Shown: positions 13,560-25,855 of the stretch, piece by piece
How the letters are laid out: the number at the start of each line of letters is the position of its first letter
Position numbering within the stretch: the stretch's first letter is position 1
Notes under the pieces: generated by a model
What the model was told of the DNA's origin: nothing
Seen by the model: the letters and a program-made list of their open reading frames with translations, nothing else
Database searches by the model: none
Source: Polytrichum commune
Lineage: Eukaryota; Streptophyta; Polytrichopsida; Polytrichales; Polytrichaceae
DNA length: 64,000 bases
Assembly (NCBI GenBank): GCA_950295325.1
Contig: OX485806.1
Location: forward strand, 58,151,169-58,215,168
Reading direction: 5' to 3'
Translations under genes and position numbers: made by a program

Positions 13560-16020
13560 AAGTTAGGATGCTAGCATTAAAATTTAGAATTGATAGGGAA
13601 TTTAGGGAAAATTAGTTCATTTAGCATTTAGCCTAGAAGAAGGAAAATGAATTACCAAGGATTTTGGAACTTCAACCAGATGAAACGAAAATCTAATGAA
13701 GGGTAAGGTTGGCCAAAATAAAAACTAATTAGAGAAAACATGCTAGCTAGTAAAAAAAACTAGGTAAGATTTCACTTAGTAGATGATAGCTAAGCAAATA
13801 TTGATTTATTAGTTAATATGAGCTACACAAGACAATTAGAGGTGTTTGGCGTAAGAAGACAAAATCAACAAGAAGCATAGAAAAAAAAACAAGGTGGCTA
13901 CTTGCCCACTTGCCACATTGCCAACTCGATGGCAAAAAATTAAAACATTTTTAAGGTCTCCTGTCGGAGCCACCTTGGCGAGAGGGTGCCAACATCAACC
14001 GGGAGAACCCCGAGAGTAAATTTTGGAGAAGGATTTGAAGAATGAAACCGGTGGCGGAGGGGTCCAACCATTTTTTGAGAAAGTTTAAAAACCACCTCCT
14101 TCCACTTTGTATTTTTTTCTTTCTACATGCTTGGGCGAAGCCCTGCTTTTATGTAGTTAAGGAAAAGCTTCTACCTTGCCTTCTCAATGGCCTAATAGCA
14201 AGGCTTGAAAAAATCCTCTTCTATCTCTCATAGTTAGAATATGTGTTTGTTAACATACAAAAATTCTTCATTTTTTATTGTAGAGATATGTTAGATTGTA
14301 CGATTACAAGTAGAATCATTGTAGACCTCAGCCGCCGATGGCCTGAACACTTAGTTCATAATTTAAAACAAAATACTTATCATTTTTATCGTATCGAGAT
14401 TTTCTATAACAATCTGTAGCCGTTTTTTCATTAGTGATTTGTTTAAGATAGCAATTAGTTATGAATTTTAAATAATGGAATAAAAAAAAAGTGTTCCTTT
14501 GGGTAGCGGTTGCTAGCTCATACCCGCTAGCCCAATAAAATTTTTAATTTTTAAAATTTGTATTTTCTCCAAGTAGATATTTTATCTAGCTTTTCGAGGT
14601 TGTTTAGAACGTTTGATTTGAATGATACATGAATTAGATATCAATTTTTGAAGGCGGGATACGTAGTTTGAGACTTCCTAGTTAACTGTTGTATTACAAG
14701 GAATTTGCTGGATTCATCTTGGTTTAACTTGCTAATATCATATTTTTCTCATTTACACCTTGTTAATAACTTTCTAATGGTGTATGGAAAGCTCATATCC
14801 AAGTAGTAATGAATTTACTATGAATTTTTGAAGTTGGAAGTTGGATAGCTACAAGGAAGAAGACAAGGTCAACGTCCGCGAAATGGAGCAAAAAATGATG
14901 TTGCGGCTCGGCCTACATCGAGCTCAATCAACCGAGGAGAATTGAGGTAAACTACCTAACCCTAGCCTTTCATTTAGGATTGGAGGGAGCGCGACCAATG
15001 TATGCATCCCTAAACCCATTCACCTATTTCGTAAGGTCAAGTGGTTTGACCACTTGACCGCCAAGGGGGTACCTAACTTCATTGTTATCGGGCCCCTTGG
15101 TATGTTTTGTGGTTAGTTGGATTATTCACCTACACGACTTATCTGAATGTTGTTGGCCCCATAGATTGGGAGTAATGGCCCCAATTTATGAAGATTCTGC
15201 TACATGTTGAACATACAGGTTGTCCGTCATCCTAGTCCCATTAAGTTGCATTTCGTGGTCTATCCAGTGTAAACACACTTAACAATTAAAAACATACAAA
15301 ACAAATCGTAAACCCTTGTTGGCAAGTGACCCGAATCGGAAACTTAACTCGGTAGGCTGACACCACCCTTCGGACCGTTGAAGTCCGAAGGGTTTGAGAT
15401 GTCAGTCGACCTTTAAAGAACCTGCACGAGGTCTTAGAAGGTTCCGAGCTAAGGGGTGCACCAACCAGGTAAGGGATGATGCCTAATATATGAATGTAGT
15501 AAGGTGGGATGTGTAAACAAAATGAACTAAATAAGAAGGAATTTGTATAAAGGGTGGGATTTAGGCCAAGTCCCCCCGCTTAGGAAATTAAATATAATCA
15601 AGTAAAGAAATTAAAAAGAATTGAATAGTCCATCAAATCGTCGTTATTCTGTTCATCAAGCTATGGGTGGCATGAGTCATACCCGGTTGGTATATATGAG
15701 AGCCATCTCAATTTATAAGTTAGGACTGTCCTGGTTCCAAGGCTGGTGCGTCTGTGCTTAGAATAGATTGTAGGTTTAGATTAGAACTAGATATGAAATT
15801 GATTAGTGGAGTTTAAAGCCACAATAGTAAAAAAACGAAGGTCCAACCTCCGGAGGTACTACAACGCATATTGAATTCCCTTCCAAAAATCTAAGTTCTC
15901 ACGTTATACACCTATCATCCGGGTTTGGCTTGGGCACGTGCAAGTGCATACCATCTTCATAGAAGGGTTTATGTGATATTTTAAGGCTCCCTTAGAATGC
16001 GGTGGCCCAAACGCGCCACA
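13560..16020. repeat. Diverged dispersed repeat T, copy 2
   Basis: Direct-orientation partner of 5330-7830. The best matching part is 15150-16020 against 7100-7830. The left limit is approximate. No coding content was recognised. Confidence 0.5.
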
Positions 16021-17057
16021 CTGCCACTTGCAAACACATTTTCTAGCACAGATCCGCACACCCAATTCTTCCCTTCCCGTCGTCCATCATAACTTACGTG
16101 ACCCTGAGGTACCCTCTTTTTTGAAACTGCCCACGCGTTTTGTAGGCATTCCCATCCGCAACAACACTTTAATGCCCACCTCCTATCTCCCACTCATGCT
16201 CTACCTTCATTACTCATCATGGGAGGGCTTCCACATGTTATTTCTCCCTTTGCTCTCCTACTCTTGCTTGCCTAAATGAACTCTCCACCTCCTACCTCCC
16301 GTAACCCCTCCAACCTTTTATTTTCGCGTTGCCCGCCATCTTCGGGCCGCCCCAAAGAAAAAACCAGGTTTTACATTTCTCATTGGTTTTTCATCCCTTG
16401 TAAAACTCCACCTTCCCGTGCACAGTAATTGCACTTACCTTTTTATTTTAATTTATCTCATTTTCTCTCTTCTTAAGGGTAAGGTTCACCTGTTTAGCTT
16501 GTCTTTTTACTTCTCAACAATTACGTTAGGGTTTAATAACATGTGAGAAAATACTCAAAAAAATAGTGTAAGAATGAAATTGAAACTCTTAAGATTTCAA
16601 AGAATTAATGCAACTTTGAGAAACAAAGTGACATTGAATCAAACTTTAGCTCTCATTAATAATTTGATAGAATTGAGTTCAAGACTATTATTAATTTCAT
16701 AAAGAAATGCTTATGGATGAACTCGTTAAAAAATAATCTTGAAATTGATTGTTTATAAACTCGAAAAGAATATAGCTTGTACTTTGTAAAGAACAACCAA
16801 AATATATCATAAATGGAATGATTTATAATGTTGTATGCTTATGTATGATAAGCATTTTATTTATGAGTATATCAATATAATTAATTTTTTCATATGCATT
16901 CTTAAAACACTTAGAAGAATTATAATAGTAACACTGAAACTAAAAGACAAAAACTCAAAAACATGCATTTCTCTTTAAGACATTGACATTTAATTCTCAC
17001 TAATACCTTAACTTATCAATGAAGTGATTCAATATTATGCAATATAACATACATTAT

Positions 17058-17058
17058 T

Positions 17059-17091
<33 letters not shown>

Positions 17092-17092
17092 G
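17058..17092. repeat. TA dinucleotide microsatellite
   Basis: A run of alternating TA with one ACA interruption, about 35 bp. Confidence 0.85.
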
Positions 17093-19654
17093 ATTGGATA
17101 TACCATGGAAATTATCGAAAGAACTAAAAACTTGATTTTCTTTGGAAAATTCAATTAAAGCTCTCAAAAATTTATTTTATCATCAATAATCAATCATTTT
17201 GATTGACATGATTTATTTTAAAGAGATTTAGATGGAATTTTAAGATATTAACACACCCTTAGGAATGAGCTTTATTTTAGTTGTTTCACAATCAATGGAC
17301 CTTACATTGAGAGCGGATATAATTAATATTGTGATCTTAATAATTTCAAAGTAATCATATTCAAATCATAAGGAAAAATAAAGGTTAACACATGAAACAA
17401 TGGGTTTTGATCGACCACATTAATGAGGTTTGGTATCATTTAAGTGATTATAAATTAACCTAATGTTTCATCAAGAGTCTAACTAGCTTATTGTAAAAGA
17501 ACAATCCATGATGTTCATCATTAATTAGTGCAGAATCTTTTGGAATATCTAAAGTTTTTAAAATAAAATCTTATTAACTATTGATTAATATTTCATTGTG
17601 GTTCCATATATTTAAAGCAACAAGAGGTGATGTAATAATTACTTTTTTGTGGCAATGTTTTTGTATATTCATTTTATTTTAATAGACCGTTAATAATATT
17701 AACTAGGTAATTGGCAAACACGATTAGTATTTATTTTCTCGATGTTGTTTGTCAACCTATTTTCACATTGTCCTCCATGTTCTAGTTCACTAACATACAA
17801 ATGAAGCCTTGTGGATTTAGACTACAAATTGCCACTACACAAATGATATGATGAAGTCACGTATGGGCATGATGCCCATAAAATGTTACTATGGTATAAA
17901 TTTATTTACCACAAGATGTATTTGTTACAATATCCCCACAATAGTTGATTTTTACTATGATTGATAAATTAACAATTTGTTTACAAACAAATTCATGTCA
18001 GTAATACCTGCCTACCAATTCTATGGAAAACCCCCCCTTAGGAAGTTGGAAAAAATAAAACACTCTAAATCATATCATTGATATTGGATTTCCAGTAGTC
18101 CATCGGCTCATTCCACTTCACATTGTCAATCTACATTTAACATCTTGCAGTAGTCAAGTCAAGGCAACTCCCCACATTGTTTTTGCATAAGAGTTTAAGG
18201 GCCATGGTCCAAAATTTATAGCCCTCCCCGACTTGGAGAATTGAGCCATGACATTGGTGACAAAGTTGCCAATCGTAAAATTCTCAGCCACTTTGGTGTA
18301 ATATGTGGACATATCTTGATGTCTCGTACTCTAGACCTAAACAAACCGGGTGCCACCCATCACCGCTTATTTATCAATTTATTTTTAGATTTTCTGGTTC
18401 TTGCATGCCACAATGATTCAACATTCTCACTTATGTGCAATGCGCACCCCCAACCGCGTCCGTCTAATTAGCACAGATCTCTTAGATCCAAGATCTTTTT
18501 GGGGATTTTTGTTGGAAATTTTTTTTTGAGGGGGAAATAATTTTTCCTTTTGATTCACACTTAAGATTAAGGCCTCCATCCCCACACATAATTTGATTGG
18601 ATGGAAAAGATGGCCAACAGCTAACCCTTTAGCCTTAATGGTCACAAAATGAATTGGTTGGGTGGGATGGTGGCCAAACCCAACCTTGAGCTTATTAGCC
18701 TTAAATGGTCACACATGAAGGCTAAGATGTATGCATGAACTCCAATGGGATGTAAAGTGTGAATCAAAGGTCCAAAAAACAAAAATACGTATAATTACAT
18801 ATAAAAATAAGGACTTGAATTTGCAAAAAACAATAATCCCGGATTTGAGATTTTATTTTTGTAATTTTATATGTTTTGTTGGCTTTTGTTCTTGAGTTCT
18901 TGGCCCTCTCATGCATAGTTGCATCTGCCCAACTCACCATCACGTCCGTCCAACTTGCCATTGCCTCTCACCTTCTTAACGTCTCTTTCGCTAATCACGA
19001 CATCATGTTCCACTCCACAACTGCCTCTTCCCTCCATTGCATCAAATCTCTTTCACTCTTTTCCTTGCCGTTTTTTTCTTCCTTCCATGCTCCCTACTTT
19101 GGAACCTCTTTGTTCCTCCTCTTACACACCTTTATAATGAAGAAGGTTGAGGATTTTGGATGAGGTTACGTGATTAAGGACCTCTCACCTAGAAAAATGA
19201 GCCATGCAAGTCCATCATCCACCCTCATTCTCCACACTAATATCATCCTCACTACTAGAAGGCAATTTCCACATTGACCACCTATCACCTAGTGATGGAC
19301 GCCGTGGGTCGTTCCTTTGTAATTAGCTAAGAAGACTCACGATAAGACATCATGTAAATTTATATTCGCTTGAGAACTACCGTGTCTCATTAATATGCTC
19401 GGTCTCGAATTAGTAATCTCTCTCTTCTCCTTGTGATATGAATATAATTATTAGAGTGAATACAATCTCATTATCATATATTCTCACTCTCAATGTAAGG
19501 CATCATTGATAATAAGAACAATTAGATTAGAGAAGGTTTCAAGAGGTATAACAATATCGTTGATAACAATATAATTTTTCAATAGGTTATATAAGTCTTC
19601 AAGGAGTTAAGTTCGTAGTTCATAAACATCAATCACATACTTTATAATACTACT

Positions 19655-20045
19655 TCATAACTTATAATAATAAGAAAGATGTTGTGTTCTTGAATCTTCC
19701 TTTTTAAGCTCAAGTGTTACTACTTATAATATTGTAACTTTGATGTGTAATATATAATAGTTATAACCTTATATCCAAAACACCATTGATTGTTTTGCAA
19801 TATCACGTTTTTACTTCAAAGTGTTTCTTGATGACGAGAGTAATTATTACTCCATAATTTATAATAATAAGAAAAATGTTGTGTTCTTGAATCTTCCTTT
19901 TTAAGCTCAAGTGTTACTACTTATAGTATTGTAACTTTGATATGTGTAACATATAGTCGTTATAACCTTATATCCAAAACACCATTAATTGTTTTGCAAT
20001 GTGACGTTTTTACTTCAAGTGTTTTTTGATGACGAGAGTAATTAT
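19655..20045. repeat. 197-bp tandem duplication (two units)
   Basis: The block GTTGTGTTCTTGAATCTTCC occurs at 19681 and 19878. The following sequence, through 'gtttttacttcaa' and 'gatgacgagagtaatta', is repeated in the same order. Only a few substitutions separate the two units. Confidence 0.8.
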
Positions 20046-22425
20046 GTCTCTCTTGAGATTTGCTCAAGAGAGAGAACTTTTCTCTTTGATAGTTAATCCT
20101 TCACTTGTAATGACATCCAACAACTCACAAGAATCTTAAAGGTAAGAAGTTTCAATAACAATTGTTGTGAGTAGTTAATCAATCAATCTTTGTTATGTTA
20201 GTATCAATAACATCTTTGTTAATATCCTTACAATTTACTTAAAGACTTAAATATGAGTAAGTTCAACTATCATGCATAAGTCACATAATATATATAGGTA
20301 GTTTATGTTGAGAAGTTTCTTTCAATTAATCGTATATCTTTCTTAGTAATATTTAAGAAGTCTTACTCTCAATTTAATTGAAATATGTATGCAATTCTTA
20401 TCAACTCAATCTTAATCACTCTATCACTTTATATTTGGATAATTCCCTTTTGAGGAGTTCAATGATAACTTCCACTTTTAAGAGACAATATTGTTTCTTT
20501 TATTCACGTTGTATGAATTGACGTTTGCTTCATCATAACAACATCTTTCAAAGTTCCATTGATTCTCCGAATATTCATGAACGTTTTGTTCTCATCCTCA
20601 CACTAATTTTTTGAGTTCTTTCTCAAAAGTATCTACTCTTCTCTTGCTTTTCAATCACTTAAGTTACAAAGGTACCACTTGACAACTCGTAGTTCCATTT
20701 GAGAAAGAAAGAGAAAGATAAAGATCACTCATGTTCGTAGAAAAGATAAATATATTGCAAAACTTCCTCAAGAGGAGAGTTACAAAAAGCTCAAGTGATT
20801 CTTGACACTCAAATTTAAGATAACTTCGTCGTATTGAAAGTGAGGTGTAGTCTCCTAAAATTGCTTCCCTTATATAGCCTTTTCTATCTAACTCAAAATC
20901 TAAATTTAGAGTGGTTGTTATATCCACTTCTCTAAATAACTATCTATCTCTGACATATGTAGATGATATCTATCACAAACGGTTATAACCGTCAAGACAC
21001 CTTAATGTTCGTCTCTTTAAGATTCCACTATATCTTTGCCGTGGCTACATTACAAATCCCTTCTAAGAATCACCAAATCTTACATAATTGATTGATTTGA
21101 ATCCAATGATTTGTACTTTAATTCATACTAAAAGAATGTACCATAGTCCTATATACTCCTTGTATTTGCTTAATGCTCTTCTTTCATAATTTTTTTAAAC
21201 AAAATCTCGTATACTTATACTAATGGAATGTAATCCTAGTCCTATATACTTTTTAATATCCCTATATACCCCTATATACTCCTCATATAAGTCTTTTCAT
21301 ACTTGCATAATGATCCTTTATCTCTAAATACTAAGTTTCCTTCACTAAGCCGTTGGGGACCCATTGCCATGGTTAAGGGGCCCTATAACCGCGCAACTTC
21401 CTTGTATCTCCGTGGAAAGGGGGCCTAAAACCGTGGCCGAGCTCCTAAAGTCGTGGTTGAGAGCTCCCGACTCTCTTCGGCGTTCTTCTTCGTTCTTCTT
21501 CATGAATTCTTCCTTGCTTTTGCATGCTTGGTGATTAAGTGCCGTTGGGCACTTCCTTCTCTTTGAAATTGTTTTCTTCTTCTCTTGGTAGTGTTGTGAC
21601 TCAACACCTAGGAACCCCGTCTCTTTGAATGTCTAGGATGTGGTGCCATTGTTTACCAATAATATAAAAAAAAATTGTTTTTTTACCCCATTTGTATCTC
21701 AAACCCCTATATTATTAGCCACACAACTTCATTAGCAATATTTTTCTTGTAGCTAGCTCAAGATACTTGATATATCCAACTCCATACAATTATCAAGACC
21801 CCACCAATAACCTTAAAGTCCCCACCACACGTCCAACAATAGTTTCTTTGTTAACATCTATTTTTTTAGTTTTATTTGATTTTTTGCTTATTTGTTTCCT
21901 CATTTATTGATTCTTGTATTTTTGGTTGATTCCAATATGGTCACTTCTATATACTATTAACAATGCCTCCCTTTTAAATCAAATACCATGATTGGAAATT
22001 TGTAAGGCCCTATTGGTAACCTTCTTCATGTTCGAATAACTTTCACTCTACATTATTGGCCCCTACTTGATTCCATCATGTGTTCGTTGATATCTAGTGG
22101 AATTGGAGAAAAACTTGATGGGTGCTTGATGGAAACACCTAGCCGCTTGGCCTGATTTAATGTGTTGGGTGAGCTTGGTTAGGCATTTGGAGACCTTGAT
22201 TGAGATCGGAAACTTCATAACTCTACTAAAGGTTTTCATATTGCACTATTTCTTATTCACTGGTCCAAAGAGTTGATTTTTGACTCATACTATGTAATTG
22301 GTTCCAAGCTCGTAGTTGGCTTTGACTTTGGCTTCAATGTTGATTTGGAGGAGATAAATTGGCTATTGGAGTGGAAATGAGTGTTGGTGAGTCTTCAGTT
22401 TCCACTCGCAAAGGTCCAGCTTCAT

Positions 22426-23053
22426 TATTGCACACCTTTCCATGAGGAATACCCAAAACACCATGGACACAAAGGGGACCCTGGAGTGACACCTGGGATT
22501 TGTGGCCCGCCGTTGATGAGAAGGCCTAAGTGATCCTAGTGTGGGTGAGGGCCCCGGGCGTTGCGAACACCTCCCACCAACGGACACTAGGAGTCATAAG
22601 GGTAAGGGAATCAGCTATGCGTAGCTTACGGCGTGTCAATTCTAGAATGCTCAAGAACACCTTAATTGGAGGTGTGAGCTAGCAAATATGGCAATTTGAG
22701 TGGGGAGCTATCCTGGGACAACCCCTTGGTATAGCAGTGGCTTGGAAATGGCTCTCCAAACTGCCAAGGTTTGAATATGCATAACTTCCTTGATATTTGG
22801 CAAGCAATGAATCCATAAGCATCTACGTGAAATGTAGATGACGATGGAGTGGTCATATGCAAGCACCAAAGAACATACAAGATGTTATGCTATTTTGAAG
22901 TTGCTAGGGGCATCTAGTCCTAGCTAAGGTAAAATGTCTATTTGGTCCAACTCTTGATAGATAGACAAAAGGTTTATTTACGGTGGGGCATGAGCCCTAT
23001 CAAAAATCCTAGAGGCTTATATGGGGGAGACGACGTGGTTGGCCAAACCCACC
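22426..23053 (+). mobile_element. Left part of solo LTR R-G (split by a 17.9 kb insertion)
   Basis: Begins TATTGCACACC, a diverged form of the R terminus TGTCGCGCACC, and follows the R LTR in plus sense up to 'ggccaaacccacc'. There it stops abruptly and the text resumes at 40956. The preceding 22421-22425 is TTCAT; the same TTCAT follows the right part at 41300-41304. This is the most diverged R LTR in the window, so probably among the oldest. Confidence 0.88.
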
Positions 23054-23589
23054 TGTCGTGTAAATACCGATCGTGTGTCACTGCAGCTCGAGTACCAACC
23101 ACCACTAATAAACAACACTAAAACATAGCAAGGTCACACATGAACAACACATCTCGACAGAGAAGGAAGAGAGTGGAACACTCATAATAGCTTTAAATCT
23201 CTCTTCAAATGTATACAATTAATCAAGCTATCTCTCACTCCACCATGGGAGAATCCAAGAGTGCAAGAGAGGGGAGAAGAACTCAATATTTATTGCAAAA
23301 ACATGCAATCTACACCTCACACAAGCTCTCTCCACACACTCATTCACAAGACTTGACTTGGCAAGAATGCCAAGCCAAGGAGGAGGCTCCTCACTTTCCA
23401 AAACTAAGGTTCATCCATCCAACTCAAAATGGATGAAGCCCAACGGATAAGGTGCGGCCGTCGACGCCGCATACCGTGACAGCTGTCATGTAAATACCGA
23501 TTGTGTATCACTGCAGCTCGAGTACCAACCTCCATTAACAAACAAAACTAAAACATAGCAAGGTCACACATGAACAACACATCTCGACA
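23054..23589. repeat. Left terminal structure A-B-A'
   Basis: Block A (23054-23159, 106 bp, TGTCGTG...CTCGACA) is followed by block B (23160-23481), GC, then a second A (23484-23589). Block B recurs at the right edge of the insertion (40621-40955). A'-side text on the minus strand reads purine tract then TGTCGAGATG, as expected for a 3' LTR start. A-B-A' also has the size and form of a TRIM (about 106-bp LTRs, 536 bp in all), but no tRNA primer site was seen in B. Confidence 0.7.
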
Positions 23590-23600
23590 TGCCCCCCTTA
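23590..23600 (-). promoter_or_regulatory. Candidate polypurine tract
   Basis: On the minus strand TAAGGGGGGCA lies directly before TGTCGAGATG (block A'), downstream of the integrase stop. This is the position expected of the plus-strand primer site of an LTR retrotransposon. Confidence 0.55.
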
Positions 23601-23873
23601 GTTGACTATGGAGTCCCGCCAAGCAGCTAGGACAAAGTTAATCCAAGGGTATGGATAATGAAGGATTGCTCCGCAACCAACTAATGTAGCGAACGTCATC
23701 CCAAGGAACTGTAGGCTGGGTGCAATGTGAGCCCCATCCTTAATCGCCTCTGATGGTTGGCCATCAGATTCCACAGAATTAATTTCATTGCCTCATGTCG
23801 ATTGCGTTTCTAAGCCATAATTTCTCATCTTCCATTTGGGCAGGCCCAAGATGATGAACACCACACATGATCA

Positions 23874-24380
23874 TTAAATATGATTGGTGGAAGCACTAAG
23901 TACCGAAAATCCTTGACAGCGAGGACAACTCCCCGGTCCAAATGGTATAGAAGTCAAGGGTGGCCTCAAGCATGCCATGTGCCAACCACGTTGACACTGA
24001 TCACACAAAAGCATAGTAGCCGCTACTTTCTTATTTCCAAACACAAAACATGGAAGACCCTCTGGCACGATGGCTAGTTCATGATGAATTGTACCCTCAA
24101 TGGGTAGATGACATGGGGCACAGTTTTTGGAATGCTCGCGACATTCCCTGCCATCATTGCCTTCCAACAACAACAAACCACTTGGCAACACCTCCTTCAC
24201 CCGAAGGATAGTGTGCCCCGCCTTGATATCCAATGTTGTAGGCGCCTCACATTGGAGATAAACATAATCCCTTTGCCGGAATCTCTGCAACTGAGGTCGG
24301 TAAGCACCACTGCGAATGCGTGCATAACGCAATGTGTCACGGTGCTGAGAAATGGACAAATTCTCCATGGCCATAGGCAT
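23874..24380 (-). CDS. Integrase C-terminal domain with PHD finger (retroelement copy 1)
   Basis: A 168-residue open frame continuing the integrase. The first ~85 residues hold the basic/aromatic C-terminal domain (SISQHRDTLRYARIRSGAY, then QRFRQRDYVYLQ and a beta-rich ILRVKEVLPSGLLLLEG). A C4HC3 zinc finger follows: CAPC, a spacer of about 45 residues, CDQCQRGWHMAC, then CPRC near residues 157-160. CxxC...CxxCxxxxHxxC...CxxC is the PHD pattern. PHD fingers read histone H3 tails. In an integrase C-terminus the finger sits where chromoviruses carry a chromodomain, so a targeting role is a reasonable inference. The long first spacer is wider than in typical PHD fingers. The frame is separated from the catalytic part by one stop at 24408-24410. 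Confidence 0.75.
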   Translation of the reverse strand: MPMAMENLSISQHRDTLRYARIRSGAYRPQLQRFRQRDYVYLQCEAPTTLDIKAGHTILRVKEVLPSGLLLLEGNDGRECREHSKNCAPCHLPIEGTIHHELAIVPEGLPCFVFGNKKVAATMLLCDQCQRGWHMACLRPPLTSIPFGPGSCPRCQGFSVLSASTNHI

Positions 24381-24744
24381 GGCCCTCTGGAAGAATTGAG
24401 CCCGCTCCTACAAACACTCTGCCCAAATGTTTGGGTCATCCAAGTCCACAACAAAAGCTAACTTTTCCCGAATAGAACTTGGGAGAATATGCTCACGTCC
24501 ATACAATAACTGATACGGGTTGTAGGATGCCAAAGAGGCATGCCTACTAAATCGATAGCCCATAGCAATCCAAGGCAACATAAGATCCCAATCCCGGTGG
24601 CTTCCCCGAAGTAATCCATACTTCCTCAAGCCACATTTGGTTGTCTGAACAACCCGTTCAGCCAAGCCATCTGCCTCCGGATGATCTCGAGAGGTGGTGC
24701 GGTGATCTATGAGCACCTTAGTGCACAACTCCTCAAAAGTTTTC
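24381..24744 (-). pseudogene. Integrase catalytic core, C-terminal half (retroelement copy 1)
   Basis: The frame 24408-24728 contains HPEADGLAERVVQT, the segment with the third catalytic acidic residue of the DDE integrase core. The downstream part LPWIAMGYRFSRHASL and PYQLLYGRE is typical of gypsy integrases. The in-frame text continues upstream to about 24744 (KTFEELC), where it is cut by the R-B LTR. The HHCC zinc domain and the first two catalytic Asp residues are missing. A single TAG at 24408-24410 separates it from the C-terminal domain; reading continues in the same frame on both sides. Confidence 0.85.
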
Positions 24745-25680
24745 CTTGCAACCCTTGCTAGTTTTCCTTCACTTAGCTTGACCGCCTTTCCAACCTAGCA
24801 AGTGCCACGAGCGCTAACCTGCACATCCCACGCACATGCATGGTTAGCTCCCAAAACCGCGGACCTTCGAGCTCATGGCTAGGTCACCAAACCCTCCTAC
24901 ACATGCATTCGGGACTCTCCCCTTCGTAGGTAGCCAATGGCTAAGGTGGACTTCCATCCATGGAAGTCCACTCTTGAGTTGATCATCGTGTTGCCAAAAC
25001 AACACTACAACTACCCGGAGCACATTGCCAAGTATCCTCCGGGGGGGTCGGTCGGCTAAGCCGCCTCACCCATATAAGCCTCTAGGACTTTAGGCGGGGC
25101 CCCTACCCCACCATCAAGTATCCTTTTGTCTCTCTACAAGGGTTGGGGCCAAGTGGACATTTTCCCTTAGCCGCTGGGGCTGGAACCCCCCAGCAGCTTC
25201 AGACCACCATAACTTCTACATATGATGTCTGATGCTCTCAAGCGACCACTCTATCGTCACCTAATCTTTGCGTAGATGCCGATGGACCCCTCACTTGCCT
25301 CATTCAGGCAAGTATTGAGGAAGTTATGGCTCTTCAAACCTTGGCAGTCCCGGGCACCACTCCCAGGTCACTGCTGTCACAGGGTGTTGTCCCGGGACAG
25401 CGCCCCACTCAAATGGCCATATCTCCTAGCTAGCACCTCCGATCGAGGTGTTCCTTAGCATTCTAGAATTCCACCACCATAAGCTACTCATAACTTATGG
25501 CCTTACCCTCATGACTCTTAGTCCCCGTGGGTGAGAGGCGTTCTCAACGCCCGGGGCCCTCACCCATGCTATGAGTACTTGGGCCCTCTCACCAATGGCG
25601 CCACAAGTCCTGGGTGTCACTGCGGGGTCCCCCTTGTGCCCATGGTGTTGCGGGCACTCCTCATGGAGAGGTGCGCGACA
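24745..25680 (-). mobile_element. R LTR copy R-B, 5'-truncated, fused to the methyltransferase-like gene
   Basis: Follows the R LTR from 'ttgcaacccttgct' to GTGCGCGACA at 25680. The usual TGTCG start is replaced or missing. The left neighbour is broken integrase, the right neighbour is exon 8 of the ParB/methyltransferase-like gene, and no target duplication is seen, so this junction is a rearrangement and not a clean insertion. It carries the hairpin pair ACTTGCCT/AGGCAAGT. Confidence 0.85.
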
Positions 25681-25855
25681 ATCGCCATATCATGGGCATA
25701 GATAGGCAAAGTGAAACCCATGGTGGGAGTACCAAACACATCCGCTCCAACGCCAAGTCTGAAAAAAACCACAAGAATTGTAAGAAAGAGTATGAAAAGT
25801 GTAAAATTTGAATGGACAAGGAAAATAAGCGAAGAAGGTCATCATACTCACTTAC

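Larger units (their letters stand above)
16021..22420. other. AT-rich non-coding stretch
   Basis: Long low-complexity AT-rich DNA with a TA microsatellite and one 197-bp tandem duplication. The frames at 18876-19163 and 20664-20927 have no recognisable domain and are treated as chance. The sequence continues up to the TTCAT target duplication of the split solo LTR R-G. Confidence 0.55.

Noticed and set aside
18876-19163. Possible small secreted protein (hydrophobic N-terminus)
   Set aside because: Overlapping frames read equally well, no conserved Cys pattern, AT-rich surroundings, no splice or promoter evidence.
23054-23589. Simple TRIM element
   Set aside because: Length and layout fit, but block B also forms the right edge of the 17.9 kb insertion without block A, so it is not an independent TRIM insertion.
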